Below, piece by piece: positions 1 to 4,831 of a DNA stretch of 5,931 nt. The number at the start of each line of letters is the position of its first letter. Position 1 is the stretch's first letter. The DNA is taken from the NCBI GenBank assembly GCA_028290305.1, contig JAQGKC010000304.1, positions 1-5,931 of the forward strand, written 5' to 3'. A program made the translations under genes and the position numbers. The notes beneath the pieces were generated by a model. That model was given only the letters and a program-made list of their open reading frames with translations, was not told the DNA's origin and ran no database searches. Origin of the DNA: Bradyrhizobium sp. GTDB lineage: Bacteria; Pseudomonadota; Alphaproteobacteria; Rhizobiales; Xanthobacteraceae.

Positions 1-43
1 TTTGACCCTGAACGGACATGAGGAGAGGATTTCGCCCGTCATG

Positions 44-226
44 CTAGTCATTCCGACTTTCTGTCTGGACGTTCAATTCGTATATGGGAACGTGGGTACT
101 TTCCAACCACGTTTCTAGCGCAGCTCCGCAGACCGCGCAGATCGCGTCACCCGTATGCGGCACCAAGAACTTCTCTTCGGTGCGTCTGTACTCGGTACCG
201 CAATTGCATTGAACGATTGTCGCCAA
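44..226 (-). CDS. Small zinc-ribbon-like hypothetical protein (60 aa)
   Basis: The protein has a Cys-x-Cys pair at residues 7 and 9 and a Cys-x2-Cys pair at 30 and 33, about 20 residues apart. This is the layout of a compact zinc ribbon, and the C-terminus after it is short and acidic to neutral. No membrane segment or signal peptide is visible, so it is probably cytoplasmic. The only usable start in this frame is TTG at 226, because the upstream frame meets a stop about 45 bases earlier with no ATG or GTG between. A GGGGA lies immediately before the TTG, too close for a normal ribosome site, so the start is weak or was once ATG. The even cysteine spacing and clean frame make it a real gene in my view. 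It resembles orphan proteins I associate with Bradyrhizobium; its function is unknown. Confidence 0.65.
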   Translation of the reverse strand: MATIVQCNCGTEYRRTEEKFLVPHTGDAICAVCGAALETWLESTHVPIYELNVQTESRND

Positions 227-613
227 TCCCCGGACCGTGCAGTTGCCATCGCGAGCGCCAGTAAGAACACGGCCTCTTCACCTGGCGGCGGAGGACGCCC
301 TTTAGCGAGCCGCGAGAGATCGCAGAAATGGTCGTGGCCCAATTGGCCTACGGCAAGGCCGCTCAGTTGGCGGCGTCTTCATTTTGAATGTCACGAACTC
401 CGAAAAAGGGGTAAAATGCTCGCGCTGCCTCGGCTTCCAGGGCTCTTGTAATCCCGAGTGCACCGTCCACACGTCAAACGGACGACGGTTTTCGGCGGAG
501 CGACCTCTCGGCATTCATTGATGCAGGAGACGAGCATGACGCTCATATGGCTCTTTGTTTTCGGCGGCGTGCTCCAGATGGTCTTTCAGCCAATCTGGCG
601 AAGCGGGGACATA
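227..613. other. Gap with no convincing gene
   Basis: ORFs on both strands are poor in protein-like composition and overlap each other. Two items are worth recording. Plus-strand frame 301-369 reads like the end of a real protein (SEPREIAEMVVAQLAYGKAA, then a stop at 367-369) but has no credible beginning, so it may be a gene remnant. ATG 536 has an AGGAG six bases upstream (525-529) and opens with a hydrophobic stretch (MTLIWLFVFGGVLQMVF). This could be a leader ORF or a former N-terminal extension of the transporter downstream. I see no strong promoter; CATAAT at 610-615 resembles a -10 box but lacks a matching -35. Confidence 0.4.
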
Positions 614-639
614 ATCACGGAGGAAAATCACGGAGGAAA
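614..639 (+). repeat. 13-bp tandem duplication carrying two Shine-Dalgarno sites
   Basis: The unit ATCACGGAGGAAA occurs twice, head to tail and exactly (614-626 and 627-639). Each copy holds GGAGG. The second GGAGG (632-636) sits eight bases before ATG 645, which is ideal spacing and fixes that start for the transporter. The first copy is 13 bases further out. A duplication by replication slippage is the simple explanation. Confidence 0.9.
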
Positions 640-644
640 CACAC

Positions 645-1972
645 ATGGCTTCGATAACGGATTACGGTTCGCTTTCGTCGATCGACCACGGCCGGGAACT
701 ACGCAAGGCAGTGATCGCCGCCACGGTCGGCACCACCATCGAATGGTACGATTTCTTCCTCTACGGCACCGCCGCAGGATTGGTCTTCGGCAAGCTTTAT
801 TTCCCGAACTCAGATCCGACCACCGCCACGCTCCTGGCTTTTAGCACCTACTTCGTCGGCTTCGCAGCGCGGCCGGTGGGTGCTGCGATCTTCGGCCACT
901 ACGGCGACCGTATTGGCCGCAAGGCGACGCTGATCGCGACCCTCATGATCATGGGCATCGCGACTTTCCTGATCGCCTTCGTGCCCTCTTACGATTCGAT
1001 CGGCATTTGGGGCGGCATCATCCTGACCATTCTGCGCGCGATTCAAGGCATCGGCGTCGGCGGCGAATGGGGCGGCTCGGTGTTATTGTCGATGGAATGG
1101 TCGCGCGCGGGCAACATAACCGCGGCTTCCTGGCCTCCTGGCCGCAATGGGGCGTGCCCGCTGGCTTGTTCCTCTCGACCATCGTCATGCTTGGCGCCAC
1201 CGCCTTGTCGGGCGACCAATTCCTCAACTGGGGCTGGCGCATTCCGTTCTTCTTGAGCATCGCCCTCGTCGGGATCGGCCTGTGGATCCGGCTCGGCATT
1301 CTGGAGACCCCGGTATTCCAGAAGCTCCTCAACGACAGCAAGATCGAGCGGGCACCCATCGTCGAGGTGTTCAAGAAGCAGCCGAAGGAAATCTTGCTCT
1401 CCGCGCTGGTGCGCCTGGGCCAGCAGTCGCAGTTCTACATCTTCACTGCCTTCATCTTCGCCTATGGCGTCGGCACGCTGCACATGTCGCGAGATTTCAT
1501 CCTCACCGCGGTGCTGGTGGCCTCATGCGTTTCGTTCGTCTCGATCCCGCTGTTCGGCCACATCTCCGATCGCATCGGCCGGAGGAACATGTACCTGATT
1601 GGTACCGCGGTTTGCGGACTATTCGGGTTCCTCTACTTCGGCATGCTGGATACCGCTGTTCCGTCGGCGGTGTTCGTCGCCATCGTGTTGTCGCTCATCC
1701 CGCACGACATGATGTATGGGCCGCAGGCCGCATTCATCGCCGAAGCCTTCACGCCCCGGCTCAGATACAGCGGCTCGTCGTTGGGTTATCAGTTCGCCTC
1801 GGTCATCGCCGGCGGTCCGGCGCCATTGATCGCGACCGCGCTGTTCGCCGCCTACCACACCGGCTACGCCATCGCGATCTACCTGGCGTTATGCTCCATG
1901 ATCACCCTGATCGCGGCGGCACTCATGCCGGACTACACCGACAGGGATGTCTCCGCTGAATACGACGCCTGA
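645..1972 (+). pseudogene. MHS-family MFS transporter (metabolite:H+ symporter type), frameshifted
   Basis: After correcting one base the product is 442 residues, the usual length of the metabolite:H+ symporter branch of the major facilitator superfamily (ProP/KgtP/ShiA-like permeases for organic acids or osmolytes). The first half has TVGTTIEWYDFFLYG (residues 27-41), the loop 2-3 signature GHYGDRIGRK (84-93) and GIGVGGEWGG (135-144). The second half repeats the loop signature as GHISDRIGRR (305-314 corrected). About 12 membrane segments fit. The frame opened by ATG 645 runs to MEWSRAG at about 1110 and then becomes non-homologous. The family-like continuation, QHNRGFLASWPQ, lies one base out and stays open to the TGA at 1970-1972. 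One extra G in the GGG run at 1109-1111 would restore EWSRAGQHNRGF. The rest of both halves is undamaged, so the mutation is recent or a sequencing error. The substrate cannot be told from sequence. If real, the frame-0 product would be a truncated 203-aa protein. Confidence 0.9.
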
Positions 1973-1997
1973 GCTTCGCGGGGTCACTTGAGGGACG

Positions 1998-2027
1998 AGG
2001 GCGGGCGCGAAAAGCTCCCGCCCTTTT
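1998..2027 (+). terminator. Rho-independent terminator of the MFS gene
   Basis: An eight-pair stem AGGGCGGG (1998-2005) with CCCGCCCT (2017-2024) can continue by a GC/GC pair around a short A-rich loop. It is followed by TTTT (2024-2027). It begins 26 bases after the transporter stop codon. Confidence 0.85.
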
Positions 2028-2046
2028 CCTTTGAGGCATTGCAATT

Positions 2047-2153
2047 GATGTCTGCTTTTTGGTCCGCTGCGTGAGGCGACTTCCGTTTCTGGCACTTTTC
2101 GGACTCAGCGCGACCTCTGACTTGAGTCCGTAATGCGCTCCAAAGCAGACATC
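2047..2153. repeat. Nested inverted-repeat element (107 bp), probably a dispersed intergenic repeat
   Basis: Outer arms GATGTCTGCTTT (2047-2058) and AAAGCAGACATC (2142-2153) are perfect 12-base inverted repeats. Inside them CGGACTCA (2100-2107) and TGAGTCCG (2123-2130) form a second perfect 8-base pair. The whole could fold into one long interrupted hairpin on either strand. The wording of the arms resembles noncoding repeats that give spurious 'QKADI'-type ORFs in Bradyrhizobium-like genomes; that is recollection. No target-site duplication is obvious. Confidence 0.6.
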
Positions 2154-2190
2154 GACGAGCCCGCCCACAACGGCTGTTCAAGGAAGGGAC

Positions 2191-2221
2191 CCGACGGCGT
2201 CGGCAAGTCAGGATTCCTGAC
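2191..2221. repeat. Two adjacent short palindromes
   Basis: CCGACG-G-CGTCGG (2191-2203) is followed three bases later by GTCAGGA-T-TCCTGAC (2207-2221). Both have odd-length centres of one base and perfect arms of 6 and 7. They lie 85 bases upstream of the candidate -35 box for the gene at 2416. Paired dyads like these can be operators, but they could also be part of a decayed repeat. Confidence 0.4.
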
Positions 2222-2305
2222 GGCTCGCCACAAAAGTCGGGAATGTCGCAGCCCGAAATGGGCAATCGCGCGCGCAGGTGGCTTAGTGGCTTCCCGCTTG
2301 TTGAT

Positions 2306-2333
2306 TTGACAGTGGCGATCGTCGTGACAATAT
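2306..2333 (+). promoter_or_regulatory. Candidate sigma-70 promoter for the 2416 gene
   Basis: A perfect TTGACA (2306-2311) is followed after 16 bases by CAATAT (2328-2333), a weak -10 match. The A-rich run after it (2335-2340) would place transcription start near 2340, leaving a leader of about 75 bases before ATG 2416. The -35 is convincing; the -10 is not. Confidence 0.4.
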
Positions 2334-2415
2334 CAAAAAACTGATGGCGGCGCGTGGCCTTGGGGTACATTGGCTCAAACCGTGGCCACCCGCCGTAGGA
2401 GCGCGGAGCCTGGCG

Positions 2416-2595
2416 ATGATCAAGGAAGTAAAGTTCTTCCGGAAGCAGGCCGACAAAGCCGAACGCATGTCGCTTGCAGCTTCGGACATCGAAGCTGTGC
2501 GGAGTCTTTCCGCTTTGGCTCAGGCGTACCGAAGTCAGGCCGACACGTTGAAAAAATCAAAGAAGACGAAGAAAAAAGGGAATAAACCGCGATGA
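2416..2595 (+). CDS. Small basic helical hypothetical protein (59 aa)
   Basis: ATG 2416 is preceded by GGAG at 2405-2408, seven bases away, which I prefer to the longer in-phase start at 2344. The protein is almost wholly alpha-helical in character. Residues 1-45 alternate charged and small hydrophobic residues (KFFRKQADKAERM, then LSALAQAYRSQADTL). The last 14 residues are a lysine-rich tail (KKSKKTKKKGNK). There is no membrane segment and no cysteine. The tail suggests nucleic-acid or acidic-partner binding, but that is inference only. It heads a plus-strand run with 2682-2906 and matches in style a family of 50-60 residue orphan proteins I associate with Bradyrhizobium. Confidence 0.75.
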   Translation: MIKEVKFFRKQADKAERMSLAASDIEAVRSLSALAQAYRSQADTLKKSKKTKKKGNKPR

Positions 2596-2632
2596 TGGCA
2601 GCGCGTGCAGATGTACCACGGGCGCCGTGTAG

Positions 2633-2670
2633 GGTCGGGCCTCGGAGCAATCCGGGACCTGATTTTTTTT
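2633..2670 (+). terminator. Terminator-like hairpin with T8 tract, possibly an attenuator
   Basis: CTCGG (2641-2645) can pair with CCGGG (2652-2656) around a six-base loop, extended past a bulge by GGT/ACC (2633-2635 with 2657-2659). A run of eight T follows at 2663-2670. A second small hairpin, CACGG-GCG-CCGTG (2617-2629), precedes it. The T run ends only 11 bases before ATG 2682, so any read-through expression of the next gene must pass this structure. The stem is imperfect and three bases separate it from the T run. Confidence 0.45.
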
Positions 2671-2681
2671 GAGATGATGAG

Positions 2682-2906
2682 ATGAAAGTCGCGAGCGTTG
2701 ATGATCCGATTCCGCGCGGGCGATACGGCGGGCCGCCGTTGACCGAGGTCAACCGATTCAAGCGATGCCGTCTCTGCGGCGGCTCCATCGATATTCTTGA
2801 TCTGGCTTGGATCGAGGATCACGAAGGTCCGCTGCCGCACACCCGTCGTGTGATCGGGCGCAGTGGGCGGCACCATCTTGCCAAAATCCGGCGCTGGCCT
2901 AATTAG
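2682..2906 (+). CDS. Small CxxC/His hypothetical protein (74 aa)
   Basis: The core is CRLCGG (Cys29, Cys32) followed by a DLAWIEDHEGPLPH segment with His47 and His53, a plausible Cys2His2 metal site. The first 25 residues are Pro/Gly-rich and probably disordered. ATG 2682 has only a poor GATGAG-type ribosome site. It is separated from the 2416 gene by 86 bases holding a terminator-like hairpin. The stop codon TAG (2904-2906) lies inside the first AATTAGGACA repeat. The last 20 residues (after LPH) are Arg/His/Gly-rich and less protein-like than the core, so the natural C-terminus may have been replaced by the repeat region. It resembles orphan proteins with an 'EHEGPLPH' motif that I recall from rhizobia. 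Function unknown. Confidence 0.65.
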   Translation: MKVASVDDPIPRGRYGGPPLTEVNRFKRCRLCGGSIDILDLAWIEDHEGPLPHTRRVIGRSGRHHLAKIRRWPN

Positions 2907-2932
2907 GACACTCCGCATTTAAAATTAGGACA
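2901..2932. repeat. Direct repeat AATTAGGACA, 22-bp period
   Basis: AATTAGGACA occurs at 2901-2910 and 2923-2932. Read on the minus strand it is TGTCCTAATT twice, as in insertion sequences that carry several short repeats at their ends. No transposase coding is seen beside it, so at most it is an end remnant. Confidence 0.55.
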
Positions 2933-3028
2933 GTGAGCAAAATTGAACAGCGGGGCGACGATGGATATGATCGGCTGGTAATCGAACGTCGCGGAACGGA
3001 CAACCACGATGTTTTATTTCAGAGATGA
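2933..3028 (+). CDS. Very short ORF (31 aa), possibly a 5'-truncated gene
   Basis: GTG 2933 opens a frame reading MSKIEQRGDDGYDRLVIERR, then GTDNHDVLFQR and TGA at 3026-3028. The composition is that of a real soluble protein, rich in charged residues with well-placed hydrophobics, and the stop codon abuts the terminator at 3027-3056, as at a true gene end. Against a complete gene: the nearest purine-rich site, AGGA (2927-2930), is only two bases from GTG. The frame is also open upstream to 2903 with no ATG, right through the AATTAGGACA repeats. It may therefore be the C-terminal remnant of a longer gene whose front was lost at the repeat. Function unknown. Confidence 0.45.
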   Translation: MSKIEQRGDDGYDRLVIERRGTDNHDVLFQR

Positions 3029-3056
3029 CCCCAGTGCGCGAGCACGCGCTGGGGTC
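3027..3056. terminator. Bidirectional terminator hairpin between convergent genes
   Basis: A 12-pair stem with one G-U pair runs from GACCCCAGTGCG (3027-3038) to CGCGCTGGGGTC (3045-3056), closing a six-base loop. The T tracts are broken on both sides (GTTTCATTT to the right; TTTTATTTC on the left, A-rich for the minus strand). It sits between the plus-strand ORF ending at 3028 and the minus-strand gene ending at 3084, so it can serve both. Confidence 0.75.
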
Positions 3057-3083
3057 GTTTCATTTGTCACTCGCGGCGGGGAT

Positions 3084-3323
3084 TTAGGACGTAGCAAAAT
3101 CATTAGTCGTTATGTGTGGCCACTCCCCCGGCTTGGCCTTCGCCTTTGCCTTTGTTAATGCGGCTTCCCATTGTTCGCGACTGGCATTCTTGGTAGGCGC
3201 GTTTTCAAAGACCGTACCGGCTACTTTGAAATTGCCGTGCTGCTGACAGTGGAAGCCGGGAGCATCGCCAGTAGGATCGAGCGACTGCGCTTCAGACTCA
3301 CAGATCGGGCAAACGGTGTCCAT
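3084..3323 (-). CDS. Zinc-ribbon-like hypothetical protein (79 aa)
   Basis: The N-terminus carries CPIC (Cys5, Cys8) and, 18 residues on, C-QQ-H (Cys26, His29), the CPxC...CxxH layout of a small zinc ribbon. A helical segment with REQWEAALTKAKAKAKPGEW follows and the protein ends in a short polar tail. I chose ATG 3323 over an in-phase start at 3368 because GGAGGAG lies nine bases upstream of it and because the longer version adds only an Arg-rich stretch. An AT-rich patch at 3385-3400 contains TATACT (minus strand, 3385-3390) as a possible -10, with no good -35. The gene runs toward the shared terminator at 3027-3056. It resembles orphan rhizobial proteins that begin 'MDTICPICE'; function unknown. 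Confidence 0.75.
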   Translation of the reverse strand: MDTVCPICESEAQSLDPTGDAPGFHCQQHGNFKVAGTVFENAPTKNASREQWEAALTKAKAKAKPGEWPHITTNDFATS

Positions 3324-3500
3324 TGGGGGAATTCTCCTCCGAGCGAGTCGGAGCGCACCATCAACCATCGGTTTGGTTCAATCAAGTATATAAAATAGTC
3401 CAAATGAAGGGAGACCTCGCGCATCAGCCGCAGGTGAGACAATGAACGGCTAGTCACGTCGATCGGCGCTCCTCGTGGCGCGTTCCGATTGGTGCGGCGG

Positions 3501-4004
3501 TCATTTGATTGTCAATTTGTGAATTTTAGTATCCGATTTTAGACACGCCGGTTTGGCTTGGTTGATCGGCTCTTGTACCCACAACGCCGTCTCACTTTTG
3601 CGTTCTATCGTGATAGTGGTTTTAAAGCAGCTCCATTCGCTGGGATCGTCCGATGCCACAACTTCGGACACGGTCCATTTTGTTATCGGCATGGAGTAAG
3701 GGTAATCGAGTCTACCGATGTGATTACCGCCGCCGCTCATCTGCGCAATCGTTGCGATCAAGCATTCTTCTCGATCCTTGATGCACCAGATGCTGTAGGT
3801 ATTGTTCTTGAAGAGGACGCCGTCGCCGGTCAAAGTTCCCGTAATTCCGACAGCCAAACCGTTGTCCGCAAAGTTTTTCGAATCAAAGATGATATCGCCA
3901 TCCGCGCATCGTGCGCTGTTGACACACGAGATTACCGATCCCAACGCCATAGCGAGCGCTATGAAGGCGATGCGTGCAGCGTGACGGGTCACCTTTGCGT
4001 TCAT
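3501..4004 (-). CDS. Secreted four-cysteine hypothetical protein (167 aa)
   Basis: Residues 1-34 form a classic signal peptide: a basic start (K4, R7, R11), a hydrophobic core IAFIALAMALGSVIS (12-26) and a likely signal peptidase I site near A31-R-C-A34 before DGDIIF. The mature part of about 133 residues looks beta-rich and has four cysteines (74, 81, 126, 154), consistent with two disulfides in the periplasm. No enzyme motif is recognised. ATG 4004 lacks a Shine-Dalgarno. It lies inside the last readable codons of the decayed gene upstream (the CGGCATGAACGC encoding R-H-E-R in that frame), so its present start and leader may be secondary. Cys27 and Cys33 lie in the signal region, but no lipobox is evident. 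Function unknown. Confidence 0.8.
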   Translation of the reverse strand: MNAKVTRHAARIAFIALAMALGSVISCVNSARCADGDIIFDSKNFADNGLAVGITGTLTGDGVLFKNNTYSIWCIKDREECLIATIAQMSGGGNHIGRLDYPYSMPITKWTVSEVVASDDPSEWSCFKTTITIERKSETALWVQEPINQAKPACLKSDTKIHKLTIK

Positions 4005-4190
4005 GCCGGTTCAACGCTAGCATCACGCCGATCCGCGCGAACATCGTTGGCCCGTCATGTTCTGCAACCAGTATCAGCGCCTCCATTGCCCGGCATCGTG
4101 TTCTGCCCTTGGCAGCTTGGTGATGTACAACGCGGCGTCGCGCATGGTGACCAGCTTCTTGCCCTTTGGCAATCGATTGGCTCGGCACAT
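4002..4190 (-). pseudogene. Frameshifted small orphan gene
   Basis: ATG 4190 begins MCRANRLPKGKKLVTMRDAA and continues LYITKLPRAEHDAGQW before hitting TGA at 4074-4076. In the next frame, starting at ATG 4086, the sequence reads MEALILVAEHDGPTMFARIG, then VMLALNRHE. These two halves together match a short orphan family I recall from Bradyrhizobium-type genomes, which has the pattern 'LRDAAxYIxKLPKAE...W...AxEALI...GPTMFARIGVMRALNR'. The frame break falls around 4083-4088. The usual C-terminal tail after ALNR is missing; instead the sequence runs into the start of the secreted protein gene at 4004. It is therefore a decayed gene whose end has been overwritten or fused. It is divergent from 4281-4484. 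Confidence 0.6.
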
Positions 4191-4280
4191 GGGCGATTCC
4201 ACGACACGGCTTGACCATATCGGCCGGGACGTGACCGGCAAATAGGAACCTGAGGTCGCTTGCGGCGTTCCGTAGCCGCG

Positions 4281-4484
4281 ATGATGCCTGACTGCCCAGC
4301 GTGCAAGAAACCAATGATGAAAAATGGCCGCAGCTTCCGGTGCGAGACGTGTAGGCAGATCGTTATGTTCTTCGAGGTGTCAGATACGTCGCCATACCTG
4401 CGCGCCGCGCCGCAGCATCGTGCGCAAAGTCGAGTGGCCCCTGCAAACGAAAAACCCCGGCATGAAAGCCGGGGTTCGCTGTAG
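4281..4484 (+). CDS. Zinc-ribbon hypothetical protein (67 aa)
   Basis: The first 35 residues hold CPAC (Cys5, Cys8) and CETC (Cys21, Cys24) around a KNGRSFR turn, a textbook four-cysteine ribbon, followed by IVMFFEVSDTSPY. The remaining 28 residues are Pro/Arg/Ala-rich and low in hydrophobics. Their last 10 or so are encoded by the hairpin of a minus-strand terminator (4450-4476), so the C-terminus may be an extension past a lost stop. Start choice is uncertain: ATG 4281 and ATG 4284 are adjacent and lack a clear ribosome site. TTG 4260 has GAGG four bases upstream and would add seven residues. Function unknown; the fold suggests binding nucleic acid or a protein partner. Confidence 0.65.
   Translation: MMPDCPACKKPMMKNGRSFRCETCRQIVMFFEVSDTSPYLRAAPQHRAQSRVAPANEKPRHESRGSL
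4450..4476 (-). terminator. Rho-independent terminator, minus strand
   Basis: A perfect nine-pair stem, AACCCCGGC (4453-4461) with GCCGGGGTT (4468-4476), has a six-base loop. On the minus strand it runs straight into TTTTT (4454-4450). It terminates the 4570-4758 gene, whose stop is about 95 bases upstream. It overlaps the 3' end of the oppositely oriented ORF 4281-4484. Confidence 0.85.
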
Positions 4485-4488
4485 GCGC

Positions 4489-4550
4489 TGGCGTACATCC
4501 GGCCAACGACCACGGGCACAAACTAGCATGCACTTCTTGAACAAATTGCG
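4489..4550. repeat. Bipartite direct repeat, copy 1
   Basis: Two conserved blocks flank a divergent middle. TGGCGTACATCCGGCCAA (4489-4506) matches copy 2 at 16 of 18 bases. The 21-base block 4530-4550, beginning GCACTTCTTGAACAA, matches at 20 of 21. The 23-base middle is unrelated. It lies 19 bases beyond the stop of the membrane-protein gene, between that gene and its terminator. Confidence 0.75.
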
Positions 4551-4569
4551 GTCGAACAAGGGCAGTCTT

Positions 4570-4758
4570 TTAGTGGACCCACGCGCTCAAACTGGGCACT
4601 GTTGATGTCAAGGAGATCACGAGGGCACAGGCGAAACCCACCACCAATATGCCCGAAGTTATCGCTAAGACCAGATCAATTGACTTTGGGCGCTCGCCTT
4701 CGCTGATTAAGTCGAAATGCCTGGAGCGACTTTCATCCCGATATGTATGAAGATGCAT
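4570..4758 (-). CDS. Small single-pass membrane protein (62 aa)
   Basis: A polar, Arg/His-rich N-terminus (residues 1-26) is followed by one strong membrane segment, about residues 27-50 (IDLVLAITSGILVVGFACAL...), and a 12-residue Ser/Thr-rich tail. By the positive-inside rule the N-terminus would face the cytoplasm. ATG 4758 has GGGGGAG seven bases upstream, an excellent ribosome site, which rules out the longer in-phase start at 4818. Transcription would end at 4450-4476. The gene is enclosed by two copies of a bipartite direct repeat, 4489-4550 after the stop and 4798-4860 before the start. The opposite strand also has a long open frame here, but it has no start signal. Function unknown. 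Confidence 0.75.
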   Translation of the reverse strand: MHLHTYRDESRSRHFDLISEGERPKSIDLVLAITSGILVVGFACALVISLTSTVPSLSAWVH

Positions 4759-4831
4759 GGCAGCACTCCCCCTGTCTGTTCGCCACCGTTTTGACATTGG
4801 CGTACATGCGGCCAGCAAAAGGTATAATCAT
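4733..4831 (-). CDS. Possible leader ORF (32 aa) overlapping the membrane-protein start
   Basis: ATG 4831, inside repeat copy 2, opens MIIPFAGRMYANVKTVANRQ, then GECCHASSYISG and a stop at 4733-4735. It overlaps the first 26 bases of the 4570-4758 gene, so its ribosomes would cross that gene's ribosome site. No Shine-Dalgarno is clear. The string GRMYA is also encoded in the same orientation within or beside repeat copy 1, so the ORF may reflect the repeat and not be a true gene. Confidence 0.25.
   Translation of the reverse strand: MIIPFAGRMYANVKTVANRQGECCHASSYISG

Larger units (their letters stand above)
1973..2415. other. Intergenic region: terminator, inverted-repeat element, palindromes, promoter
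   Basis: I find no convincing gene in this stretch; ORFs on both strands have the composition of translated noncoding repeats. It contains the transporter's terminator, a nested inverted-repeat element, two adjacent short palindromes and a candidate promoter for the small gene at 2416. Each is listed separately. A frame from 2344 joins the next gene in phase, but its first 24 residues are Trp/Pro-rich and precede a better ribosome site. Confidence 0.6.

Noticed and set aside
458..844. Plus-strand ORF of 128 codons overlapping the transporter start
   Set aside because: Beyond about residue 30 it is the out-of-frame shadow of the MFS gene, rich in Arg and His. Only its short hydrophobic front from ATG 536 is discussed.
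810..1858. Several minus-strand and alternate-frame ORFs across the transporter
   Set aside because: They lie opposite or out of phase with a clear MFS gene and have Arg/Asp/Glu-rich shadow composition.
2592..2672. 26-codon ORF starting ATGATG at the stop of the 2416 gene (ATGA overlap)
   Set aside because: The overlap suggests coupling, but the peptide is Pro/Arg-rich, covers two hairpins and ends in the T8 terminator run.
3385..3400. AT-rich TATACT/TATATA patch as promoter of the 3084-3323 gene
   Set aside because: No acceptable -35 at 16-18 bases, so it is mentioned only as a possibility.
3558..4214. Plus-strand ORF of 218 codons
   Set aside because: It is antisense to the signal-peptide protein, whose leader, cysteines and beta-like pattern are much more convincing.
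4055..4519. Minus-strand ORF of 154 codons
   Set aside because: It runs through a terminator and antisense to a four-cysteine ribbon gene, with Arg/Cys-rich shadow composition.
4572..4747. Open plus-strand frame antisense to the 62-aa membrane protein
   Set aside because: It has no start signal, while the minus strand has GGGGGAG, an ATG and a clean membrane segment.
4791..4828. Perfect TTGACA (4791-4796) and perfect TATAAT (4823-4828) on the plus strand
   Set aside because: The spacer is 26 bases, far from the 16-18 needed, and neither box has a partner at proper distance.
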